Positions 1 through 7,130 of a DNA stretch of 13,339 nucleotides are shown one piece after another; the first letter of the stretch is position 1, and the number at the start of each line of letters is the position of its first letter. The position numbers and the translations under genes were made by a program. The notes under the pieces are model-generated. The model was not told the origin of the DNA, searched no databases, and saw only the letters and a list, made by a program, of their open reading frames with translations. The stretch is from DQTL01 sp964396505 (GTDB lineage Bacteria > Bacteroidota > Bacteroidia > Flavobacteriales > Flavobacteriaceae), in contig CAYNFJ010000059.1 in the NCBI GenBank assembly GCA_964396505.1, positions 1 through 13,339 on the forward strand. The letters run 5' to 3'.

Positions 1-55
1 ACTCGGGACCTCCGGGTTATGAATCCGACGCTCTAACCAACTGAGCTACCTCGCC
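1..55 (-). tRNA. tRNA with CAU anticodon, probably elongator tRNA-Met (3' part outside window)
   Basis: Read on the minus strand, the stretch folds as a tRNA starting at base 55: a 7-nt acceptor strand GGCGAGG, a D arm GCTC/GAGC with the AGTTGGTTA loop, an anticodon arm whose loop is TTCATAA (anticodon CAU), a 5-nt variable loop AGGTC, and the 5' strand of the T arm. The window edge removes the last 20 or so bases (T loop and acceptor 3' strand). The anticodon stem does not have three G-C pairs next to the loop (A31 faces C39), so it is not the initiator. A CAU anticodon could also be tRNA-Ile2, read with lysidine, and the truncated sequence does not exclude that. A promoter element sits just upstream. 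Confidence 0.9.
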
Positions 56-67
56 ATTTTGCGGGTG

Positions 68-75
68 CAAATATA
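68..75 (-). promoter_or_regulatory. Bacteroidota -7 promoter element for the tRNA
   Basis: On the minus strand this reads TATATTTG, an exact match to the Bacteroidota sigma-ABfr -7 consensus TAnnTTTG. It lies 12 bases before the mature 5' end of the tRNA, so transcription would begin a few bases upstream of it. No clear -33 TTG box is seen at the usual spacing. The element lies between the end of fdhA and the tRNA, so the tRNA need not depend on read-through from the fdh operon. Confidence 0.55.
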
Positions 76-115
76 AAATAAATTGAATACATTTTTATAA
101 TTTTTACAAAGATTT

Positions 116-2830
116 TTAAATTTTTTCAAAATCTACGGCAACAACTTTATATTCCGGAGTCATGGTTTCAAAATCACCTACATTACCCGTAATCATATTG
201 ATGAAAATTTCCGGTTGATGAAAGGTGGTGCGTACGACACCGGGTTTTACGGTATAATTCAATTTTGCCGGAATTATAACGCTGCCTCTATCGGAAAAAA
301 TACGAACTTGATCTCCGGTTTCAATCCCTTTCTTTTGAGCGTCTAACGGATTTATTTCCAAATAATCATTTTTAGAAATTTTTTGATTGGCTGTACGCCG
401 GGTCATGGTTCCTGAGTTGTAATGTTCCAATTGTCTGGCAGTGGTTAATATATAAGGGTATTGAGAGGCATGTGCCGTGAGTTCAGGTGTTTCTTCAAAA
501 TCAAAATGATGAAACTTTCCTTTACCGCGTTTAAATGCTCCATTGAGGTGTATAACTTGCGTGTCATTGCCCATCGCATCTACCGGCCATTGTAATCCAT
601 TGATTCCCAATCGTTCTCTGGTAATTCCTTTCATAAACGGTATCACATCGCTAATTTCATCCAATATCTTGCTCGCATCATACACAGTTCCTCCTGCTTG
701 CAGATACCCCAATCGGTACATCATATCAATGATAATTTGCCCATCTGATTTAGAATTTCCAATGGGTTCTATCACTTTATTGACACGTTGTACACGGCGT
801 TCTCCATTGGTAAAAGTGCCATTTTTTTCAAAATAAGAAGCGGCGGGAAGGACTAGGTCGGCCATTTCGGCTGTGGCAGACATAAAGAGCTCTTGGACAA
901 TCAATAAATCCAGTTTTTCGAAGGCTCTTCTAATATGCTGTGTATTTGGATCGGTCATCAAGGTGTCTTCACCCATAATCCAAAGTGCTTTAAAAGTACC
1001 ATCTATAGTGGCTTGTATCATTTCGGGTATTTTTAGTCCGGCTTTTTCAGGCAAATGGTTTACCTGATATTTCTCTTTGTAATAAGATTGTATTTCAGGA
1101 TTTGTTACATCCATATAACCGGCTCCTTGATGGGGTTGAACACCCATATCAGCAGCTCCTTGTACATTGTTCTGTCCGCGTAAGGGGTTGAGTCCCACGC
1201 CTTCACGACCTACATTGCCGGTCATTAAGGCTATATTTGCCAATAACATAACTGTTTTACTTCCTTGATAATGCTCGGTTACGCCTAATCCGTGAAATTC
1301 CATCGCGTTTTCAGCAGAAGCGTATGCTATGGCAGCTTTTTTGACTAAGTCCTTGGAAACTCCTGTAATTTGAGCTAATTCATCCATATCCAAATCTATG
1401 ACATGGGCTTTAAATGCCTCGTACGATTCTGTATGCTGTGTGATAAAAGCGGTATTTATCAAATTTTCTGTAATAATGTAATGGGCAAACATATTGAGAA
1501 GGGCTACATTGGTTCCCGGACGTAGCTGTAAATGATAGGTGGCCAAAGCAGCTAGTTTTGTCTTGACCGGATCTACTACAATACCGGTTACTCCTTTCAT
1601 AAACAGTTGTTTGATCTTGGCTCCGGTAACCGGATGGGCTTCGGTAGGATTGGCGCCAAAAACCAATATAGCATCGGTTTTGTCCAAATCGGCTATGGAA
1701 TTGGTTGCGGCACCTGTACCAAATGCTTGTTGCATACCGTGGGCAGTAGGTGCGTGGCAAACACGTGCACAACCATCTATATTATTGGTTTTTATGACCG
1801 CTCTCATAAACTTTTGCATTAAGTAATTTTCTTCGTTTGTAGCCCGTGATGAAGAGATAGCTCCAATGGCATCTGCTCCATATTTCTTTTTGATAGAACT
1901 GATTTTTTCAGTGATAAAATCATAAGCTTCTTCCCAACTTACCGGCTCAAACTTGCCATTACGTTTTAACAAAGGTTCTTTAAGACGGTCCGGATGATTG
2001 TAAAATTGAAAAGCAAATCGTCCTTTTAAGCAGGTATGTCCTTGATTTACTTCGGCATCTTCCGGAGCTTGTATTCCTCTGATTTCTCCATTGATAACGG
2101 AGATGTCTAATTGACAACCTACACCGCAATAGGTACAGGTGGTTCTTATAACTTGATCTGGAATTAGTGTTTTACTGCTAAAGACATCGGTAAGAGCTTC
2201 TGTGGGGCAAGTTTGTACACAGGCGCCACAGGAAACACAGGCAGATAAATCAAAATCGCTATCAAAGCCTTTGATAATCCGGGTGGCAAATCCGCGCCCG
2301 GACATACCGAGTACCATTTCTCCTTGAATTTCTTCACAAGCCCGCACACATCGATAGCAATTGATACATTGACTTAAATCGGAATGAATATAAGGATGTG
2401 ATTGGTCTTTTCCGGTATTTAAATGGTTTTTTCCTTGCGGATATCGTACCTTGGGAATCCCTATTTGTGCCAAACTTTCTTGAAATTCGGTAGGTTTTTT
2501 ATTTTGTCCGGGAATGGTTTTATCTGCCGGATAATCCGATAGGACTAATTCGACAATATTTTTTCGTAATTTTTTGATTTTTTGTGTGTTGGGATATATG
2601 TATAAACCTTCGGTAACGGGTGTATGACAAGAGGCAACTACTTTTGTTTTACCGTTCTTTTTTGGTGCAATTTTTACTGAACATACGCGGCAAGCACCAA
2701 AATTTTCTAATTTTTTGTCATAACACATCGTAGGAATAGCTTTCGAATCTCCGGTAATTCTTTGTACAAATTCCAGAATGGTCTCTTGTGGTAAGGCTTG
2801 GTAGGCCGTATTGTTTATATAGGCTTTCAT
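116..2830 (-). CDS. fdhA: NAD-linked formate dehydrogenase, catalytic alpha subunit (Cys-type, molybdopterin)
   Basis: Catalytic subunit (904 aa) that would oxidise formate to CO2 and pass electrons to FdhB for NAD+ reduction in the cytoplasm. The order is: [2Fe-2S] ferredoxin domain (C36, C47, C50, C68); a two-cluster ferredoxin domain (C155, C158, C161, C165 and C198, C201, C204, C208); a Mo/W bis-MGD part with its own [4Fe-4S] site (C232, C235, C239, C267) and the conserved lysine K269; and a C-terminal dinucleotide-binding domain from about residue 790. CARVCH at 354-359 is the formate dehydrogenase active-site motif, with C358 where E. coli FdhF has selenocysteine and H359 beside it. LRGQNNVQGAADMG at 550-563 is also typical of the family. 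Oddity: the NuoG-type H-x3-C-x2-C-x5-C cluster motif reads Y100, K104, P107, P113, so that cluster should be absent. The gene follows fdhB by 12 bases with no Shine-Dalgarno site. Whether the metal is Mo or W cannot be told. FdhD or other maturation genes are not in the window. Confidence 0.93.
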   Translation of the reverse strand: MKAYINNTAYQALPQETILEFVQRITGDSKAIPTMCYDKKLENFGACRVCSVKIAPKKNGKTKVVASCHTPVTEGLYIYPNTQKIKKLRKNIVELVLSDYPADKTIPGQNKKPTEFQESLAQIGIPKVRYPQGKNHLNTGKDQSHPYIHSDLSQCINCYRCVRACEEIQGEMVLGMSGRGFATRIIKGFDSDFDLSACVSCGACVQTCPTEALTDVFSSKTLIPDQVIRTTCTYCGVGCQLDISVINGEIRGIQAPEDAEVNQGHTCLKGRFAFQFYNHPDRLKEPLLKRNGKFEPVSWEEAYDFITEKISSIKKKYGADAIGAISSSRATNEENYLMQKFMRAVIKTNNIDGCARVCHAPTAHGMQQAFGTGAATNSIADLDKTDAILVFGANPTEAHPVTGAKIKQLFMKGVTGIVVDPVKTKLAALATYHLQLRPGTNVALLNMFAHYIITENLINTAFITQHTESYEAFKAHVIDLDMDELAQITGVSKDLVKKAAIAYASAENAMEFHGLGVTEHYQGSKTVMLLANIALMTGNVGREGVGLNPLRGQNNVQGAADMGVQPHQGAGYMDVTNPEIQSYYKEKYQVNHLPEKAGLKIPEMIQATIDGTFKALWIMGEDTLMTDPNTQHIRRAFEKLDLLIVQELFMSATAEMADLVLPAASYFEKNGTFTNGERRVQRVNKVIEPIGNSKSDGQIIIDMMYRLGYLQAGGTVYDASKILDEISDVIPFMKGITRERLGINGLQWPVDAMGNDTQVIHLNGAFKRGKGKFHHFDFEETPELTAHASQYPYILTTARQLEHYNSGTMTRRTANQKISKNDYLEINPLDAQKKGIETGDQVRIFSDRGSVIIPAKLNYTVKPGVVRTTFHQPEIFINMITGNVGDFETMTPEYKVVAVDFEKI

Positions 2831-2842
2831 ATTAAGCTTTTT

Positions 2843-4471
2843 TTAATTTTTTGGCGTAAAATAATTTTGTAATTCGTCATTGAAATAGTGTAACGCATTT
2901 TTTACCGGCAAGGGAACGCCACCACCTAAAGCGCAAAGCGAGCCCAGTTCCAATGTTTCTAACAAATCATCAAACAGTTCACGGTCTATTTGGTAAGATT
3001 CGTTTTGCGCCTTGACCAACAGCTCGTAACCTCTATAAGAACCTATGCGACAAGGATAGCATTTGCCACAGGATTCATCGGCTGTAAATTTCATCAAGTG
3101 TTCCAAAAATCGAATCATCGGAAAATTTTGAGGAATACTTACCACACCGGCGTGCCCTAATAGAAAACCTTGTTGATCAAAGGATTCAAAATCCAATGTC
3201 AAGGTATCCATTTTGGAAACCGGAACAATGCCTCCCAAAGGGCCTCCTATCTGTACTGCCTTAACGGGAATATTGAAATCTTGCCCGTATTCTTGAAAAA
3301 GCGTATTGACTGGAGTGCCCATTTCTATTTCATAAATCCCAGGACGATTAAAAAAGCCATCTAATGAAACCAATTTGGTTCCGGTTGATTGTTGGGTTCC
3401 CAGCCGGGAAAACGCCATTCCGCCATGACTGATAATCCAATGGATATTGGCAAAAGTTTCTACATTGCTCAATACAGTAGGTTTGCCATATAGGCCGTAT
3501 TGAGTGGGGTAGGGTGGCCTTACTCTTACTTCGGGTCGTACACCTTCTATAGAGCTTAATAAGGCGGTTTCTTCGCCACAGATATAAGCGCCTTGCCCTT
3601 TGATAATTTTCCATTTAAAATTTGGGGTTAATTGGTTGTTTTTCAAGAATTCGATGGCATTAGACATCTTATCGATGGCTTCGGGATATTCTCCACGAAT
3701 ATATAGTACACCGGTATCGGCGCCGACACACAATCCGGAAAGATACATCCCAAAAAGGACTTTGTGAGGCTGTTCTTCCAGAAGATATTTATCAGAATAA
3801 GCACCCGGATCTCCTTCGTCTGCATTACAAACAATGTATTTTTGAGTGGTAGATTCATTGAATACGGCATCCAATTTGAACCAAAAAGGAAAACCGGCGC
3901 CGCCCCGACCTCTTAATTTGGATAATTTCAATTCATTAATAACTGTATCGGGTCGAGAAGCAAACGCTGTTGCAAGTTGATAGAATGCAGGGATTTTGCC
4001 AATTTCTCCGGTTAATATTGGGGTAGTATTGCATCCGATGTGATAAGTTGTAGGAATTGTTTTATTCGATTGTAAGATATCGGGTATTTGTGAATAATCG
4101 GAGATGGCATAGGTTTTATCGCGATACATAAAAGCGTGATTGCTATGGCAATGGCCCAGACAAGAGGCGTGTCCAATATGCTCTTTGTCCACGTGTTGAG
4201 CTATTTGATGTTCCAAATTCTCTTGGGTTCCAGCGGTCATGCAGGCGGTTCCATTACAAATATGTAGGCTATGTTTTCTGTTGGCTTCTTTGGTAAAATC
4301 ATAAAAAGAAGCAGTTCCATAAATTACAGCATCATCTAATAAAAAATCTTTTGCGATGTCTTTGAAGGCTGTTTTATCCGCATTTTGATGGGCTTTTTCT
4401 GCTATTTTTTCAAAAAGATTTTGTTCCAATCCTTTGCGTTCAGATAAGGAGCGACTATTTTTATTGGCCAT
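2843..4471 (-). CDS. fdhB: NAD-linked formate dehydrogenase, beta subunit (NuoE-NuoF fusion)
   Basis: Diaphorase subunit (542 aa) that takes electrons from FdhA and reduces NAD+ through FMN. Residues 1-130 are NuoE-like: VIYGTASFYDF at 49-59 and a thioredoxin-fold [2Fe-2S] site with C72, C77, C104 and C108. Residues from about 150 on are NuoF-like: NAD(H)-binding LRGRGGAGFP at 186-195, FMN-binding CNADEGDPGAY at 215-225, GAYICGEETALL at 294-305, an SLBB segment around 365-430, and a C-terminal [4Fe-4S] site with C468, C471, C474 and C513. In complex I and in Cupriavidus-type FdsGBA these are two proteins. Fusion in one chain is known from Methylobacterium FDH1, which pairs it with a large alpha subunit as here. 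It is the first gene of the operon, with a -7 promoter element at 4500-4507. An HndC-type hydrogenase diaphorase would look similar, but the fdhA partner argues for formate dehydrogenase. Confidence 0.92.
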   Translation of the reverse strand: MANKNSRSLSERKGLEQNLFEKIAEKAHQNADKTAFKDIAKDFLLDDAVIYGTASFYDFTKEANRKHSLHICNGTACMTAGTQENLEHQIAQHVDKEHIGHASCLGHCHSNHAFMYRDKTYAISDYSQIPDILQSNKTIPTTYHIGCNTTPILTGEIGKIPAFYQLATAFASRPDTVINELKLSKLRGRGGAGFPFWFKLDAVFNESTTQKYIVCNADEGDPGAYSDKYLLEEQPHKVLFGMYLSGLCVGADTGVLYIRGEYPEAIDKMSNAIEFLKNNQLTPNFKWKIIKGQGAYICGEETALLSSIEGVRPEVRVRPPYPTQYGLYGKPTVLSNVETFANIHWIISHGGMAFSRLGTQQSTGTKLVSLDGFFNRPGIYEIEMGTPVNTLFQEYGQDFNIPVKAVQIGGPLGGIVPVSKMDTLTLDFESFDQQGFLLGHAGVVSIPQNFPMIRFLEHLMKFTADESCGKCYPCRIGSYRGYELLVKAQNESYQIDRELFDDLLETLELGSLCALGGGVPLPVKNALHYFNDELQNYFTPKN

Positions 4472-4499
4472 TTTGCAAATTATTATCGGTTATTTCGTT

Positions 4500-4507
4500 C
4501 AAAGATA
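4500..4507 (-). promoter_or_regulatory. -7 promoter element for fdhBA
   Basis: Minus-strand reading TATCTTTG matches TAnnTTTG exactly and lies 28 bases before the fdhB start codon, giving a leader of roughly 20 bases. No consensus -33 box is visible. A single base separates it from the opposite-strand element at 4509-4516. Confidence 0.5.
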
Positions 4508-4508
4508 G

Positions 4509-4516
4509 TAATTTTG
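4509..4516 (+). promoter_or_regulatory. -7 promoter element for the DUF423 gene
   Basis: TAATTTTG matches TAnnTTTG exactly. Transcription would start near 4523, upstream of the ATG at 4547. This excludes the in-frame TTG at 4514, which lies inside the promoter element itself, as the start. It also makes the in-frame ATG at 4523 unlikely, because almost no leader would remain. No clear -33 box is seen. Confidence 0.5.
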
Positions 4517-4546
4517 GCGTTTATGAATCTAAAAACTAATTGTACG

Positions 4547-4918
4547 ATGCACAAAATTATTTTAATTATTACGGCTGTTTTAGGGGCTTTATCTGTTGTT
4601 TTTGGCGCTTTTGGGGCGCACAGTTTGCATTCAAAATTAGGCGCAGAGGCTTTAAAGAATTTTGAAACCGGCGTACGGTATCAGATGTATCATGTATTGG
4701 CTATTTTTTTGGTTGCTACTTTATCGCAACTACGGGATGCAGATAAAAATCAAATAGGGGTTTTATTTTTAATAGGAATCTTATTTTTTAGTGGATCTTT
4801 ATATGCCATTACAGCCGGTGGAATAAATCCTAAAAGTATTTGGTTTATCACCCCTTTGGGCGGTTTGTTTATGATAGCCGGTTGGGTGTGGTTTGCATAT
4901 AAATTGATAGGTTTGTAA
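4547..4918 (+). CDS. DUF423 family (YgdD/YwdK-like) small inner-membrane protein
   Basis: A 123-aa integral membrane protein of unknown function in the DUF423 family (E. coli YgdD, Bacillus YwdK). Family hallmarks are easy to see: a start MHKIIL, LGALSVVFGAFGAHSL in the first helix, ETGVRYQMYHVLA before the second, FSGSLYAI in the third and ITPLGGLFMIAGW in the fourth, giving four membrane helices at about 4-22, 46-62, 70-90 and 98-119. The start at 4547 is preferred because homologues begin with this MHK peptide and because the promoter element lies at 4509-4516. An in-frame ATG at 4523 would add eight residues that do not look conserved. The gene stands alone and diverges from fdhB; nothing links it to formate metabolism apart from the shared promoter region. 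Confidence 0.88.
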   Translation: MHKIILIITAVLGALSVVFGAFGAHSLHSKLGAEALKNFETGVRYQMYHVLAIFLVATLSQLRDADKNQIGVLFLIGILFFSGSLYAITAGGINPKSIWFITPLGGLFMIAGWVWFAYKLIGL

Positions 4919-4943
4919 TGTCCATTTATTCCTTTTATTTAAT

Positions 4944-4951
4944 TAAATTTG
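4944..4951 (+). promoter_or_regulatory. -7 promoter element for the DUF493 gene
   Basis: TAAATTTG matches TAnnTTTG exactly, 23 bases before the ATG at 4975, giving a leader of about 17 bases. It suggests the DUF493 gene is transcribed on its own rather than only by read-through from the DUF423 gene. Confidence 0.5.
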
Positions 4952-4974
4952 TAATGTAATAACCAACCGATCTT

Positions 4975-5226
4975 ATGAAATCAGAAGAATTTTACAAAAA
5001 ACTTAAACAAACCTTAGACGAAACTACTGTTTTTCCTTCAAAATACTTATACAAATTTATTGTCCCTACCAAAGGCAGGGGTGTGGAAGATATTGAACAA
5101 ATTTTTGATCATTTAGGTGCAGTTATTACTACCAAAGAATCTAGCAAAGGTAAATATACCGCTGTTTCTATTGAAGTGGAATTAAAAAATTCGGATAGTG
5201 TGATTGACAAATACAAAGAAGTAGCC
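4975..5226 (+). CDS. DUF493 (YbeD-like) family protein, 3' end lost in assembly gap
   Basis: The first 84 residues of a small cytoplasmic protein of the DUF493/YbeD family, which has a ferredoxin-like (ACT-like) fold and no firmly assigned role. EEFYKKLKQTLDETTVFPSKY, the FIVPTKG segment and TAVSIEVELKNSD followed by the ending KYKEVA agree with flavobacterial members, which are usually about 92-96 aa. So only some ten codons should be missing, and the stop codon should lie just inside the run of N. The start at 4975 is supported by the promoter element at 4944-4951 and by family length. Any reading frame carried on through the N bases is meaningless. Confidence 0.8.
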
Positions 5227-5326
5227 NNNNNNNNNNNNNNNNNNNNNNNNNNNNNNNNNNNNNNNNNNNNNNNNNNNNNNNNNNNNNNNNNNNNNNNNNN
5301 NNNNNNNNNNNNNNNNNNNNNNNNNN
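5227..5326. other. Assembly gap: 100 N bases
   Basis: Exactly 100 N in a row, the usual placeholder for a scaffold gap of unknown length. Two convergent genes run into it: DUF493 from the left and the LTA-synthase-like gene from the right. Neither stop codon is visible. The true distance is probably more than 100 bases, because the right-hand gene still lacks its C-terminal portion. Confidence 0.97.
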
Positions 5327-6972
5327 TAATGTAATGCACGCAATACTTTAGGCATAATATCGGCTTGCTGCGTGACGGTACTGTCCAGTTGAGCCGAATT
5401 GGGTTTGCCGGGTTGGTATATAATGATAGGAATGGCAAAACGTCCGGGTGCCGATTGGTATTCGGGTAAAATGGTCTGATTGCAATGATCGGCTGTAATG
5501 ACAAAAATGGTATTGTTAAACCAATCCATCTTTGATGCTTTTTTGAAAAATTGTCGTAAGGAATAATCCAAATACTGAATAGGTTGATGAATGGGCAAAG
5601 TGCCTTTTTTGAATTTGCCTTTGTATTTTTTTGGAATTTTAAAAGGGTGATGGGATGATAATGTAAAAATGGTCGCTAGAAAAGGGGTGTGAAAGCTGTT
5701 TATTTTGTCAGCTGTAAATTGTAGGAAGGGTTCATCCCATATTCCCCAATTTCCATCAAAATCATCCGGATTATTATATTCATTATAACCGTAATATTCC
5801 TTGTAACCCGCCATATTCATAATGGCATCAAAACCCATAGAACCGTTGGGAGCGCCGTGAAAAAAAGCTGTTTGATAGCCTTTTTTATCCAATAGACTTC
5901 CCAGACCGTTAATTTTGTTTGTGGCGTAAGGTGACAAAATAAAAGGTTGTACCAAAGACGGTATCGATGCAATAACAGAGGGTAGGGCTTCAATCGATTT
6001 TCTACCATTAGCATAGGCGTTGGTAAAGGTATGACTTTGGGTAATTAAAGAATCTAAAAAAGGAGTATATCCCTCATAATCGGGAATATCTTTGTTCAAA
6101 CTGCCAAAATATTCCTTTGCCAAACTCTCCACTACAAAAATGACTACATTCTTTTTTGTAAAAGTACTGTCGTCGGCAAAGTGTTTTACCGGAGTGTACA
6201 ATTTGGATAAGGTGGGTTCGGTAAAATAGTTTTTTCGTTTTAAAGCCTTGACATCCAGGGTTCTGATGATGGTGAAAGGGGTGTTCAGTACAATAGCCAT
6301 TTCCAAAGGTCTCTGAATATATGCTCCGGCATTGTTCAATGAAATAGGGCGGGTCGTACGGGTAAAACCGCCTCGAATTCCGATAATTGAAAAGTAGAGT
6401 ACCAACAGCATCACTACAAATCGGGTAGGATAAAAAATCCAATTGTTGACCGATGATGCTGTTTGAGGCGATTTAATGGATTTATAATAACGTGCCAAGA
6501 GATAAATTAAGACAAACCACAATAAAAACCCCATCCAATAGTCTTTTAGAAATTGGATAAACAACAGGCCTATGTTTCCTTCTGAAGCAAACATAAAAAG
6601 TTCAATGGTACTTCTTTTAAGTACAAAATCAAAATAATAAATATCTAAAATATCAAAGGCAAAACCGATGGCGTTACTCACCATAAAAACGTAAAATACT
6701 ACTTGCTGATAAACTTTATTATTTATTGATTTTAAAGGAATTACAGATAGTAGTATAAACAATGAGTTGATATATATGATAGCCGTTAAATCAAATCGGA
6801 AACCTCCCCACATCATATAGAGTAAACGATTCAAGGTAACTTGTTCAAAATGATGAATATTGTACCAATAAAACAGTAAACGCAATATTTGGTAGATAAC
6901 AAAAATTATAAAAAGTCGTTTGACGAGCAAAATTATTCGTGATACACCGAATTTTTGAAATGATTGAAACAT
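5327..6972 (-). CDS. LTA synthase-like membrane sulfatase/phosphotransferase, C-terminus lost in gap
   Basis: The visible 548 residues have about five N-terminal membrane helices (roughly 12-36, 60-80, 90-112, 146-162, 183-200) and then a periplasmic alkaline-phosphatase-fold (sulfatase) domain from about residue 270. Metal and active-site positions line up with LtaS: E282 in VVES, the GRKS motif at 323-326 where the Thr nucleophile normally sits (S326 the likely equivalent), H441 in SSHHPF, and D495-H496 in TADHCNQT. LtaS-type enzymes move phosphoglycerol or similar head groups from lipids. Bacteroidota lack lipoteichoic acid, so the real substrate (perhaps a phospholipid head group moved to a glycan or lipid) is unknown. 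The ATG at 6972 gives a short basic N-terminus before helix 1. The last visible residues, just past ADIMPKVLRALH, are where relatives continue for roughly 80-110 more, so the end lies in the gap. Confidence 0.85.
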
Positions 6973-6994
6973 CTGATTTATTTTAAAAGATATG

Positions 6995-7002
6995 CGAAAG
7001 TA
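6995..7002 (-). promoter_or_regulatory. Possible -7 element for the LTA-synthase-like gene (one mismatch)
   Basis: Minus-strand TACTTTCG differs from TAnnTTTG at one base. It lies 22 bases before the start codon at 6972, the same spacing seen at the other genes here. With a mismatch and no -33 box the call is tentative. Confidence 0.25.
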
Positions 7003-7098
7003 ATTAATTTAATGATTGTCCGTTTTAGCTTTGTGATTTTTTTAACTCGAAAGCGGTCAGAAAGATTTATTTTCGCCATGTTTTTCTGTTAAAAATAG

Positions 7099-7106
7099 TA
7101 CTTTTG
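7099..7106 (+). promoter_or_regulatory. -7 promoter element for the PPIase-MoxR operon
   Basis: TACTTTTG matches TAnnTTTG exactly, 24 bases before the ATG at 7131, giving a leader of under 20 bases. It is the only such element seen before the four closely packed genes that follow, so it is the likely operon promoter. A -33 box at consensus spacing is not obvious. Confidence 0.55.
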
Positions 7107-7130
7107 TACGATTTCTAAAATAGATGCCAA

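Noticed and set aside
543..1826. Several frames of 60-120 codons opposite or inside fdhA.
   Set aside because: They are shadows of the strongly supported fdhA coding sequence and have no promoter or family features.
4514..4546. A longer DUF423 protein starting at TTG 4514 or ATG 4523.
   Set aside because: The TTG lies inside the promoter element, ATG 4523 would sit at the predicted transcription start, and the added residues are not part of the family; ATG 4547 begins with the expected MHK peptide.
5109..5504. Minus-strand frames running through the N bases into the DUF493 region.
   Set aside because: Translation across N is meaningless, and the part left of the gap is antisense to a well-supported DUF493 gene.
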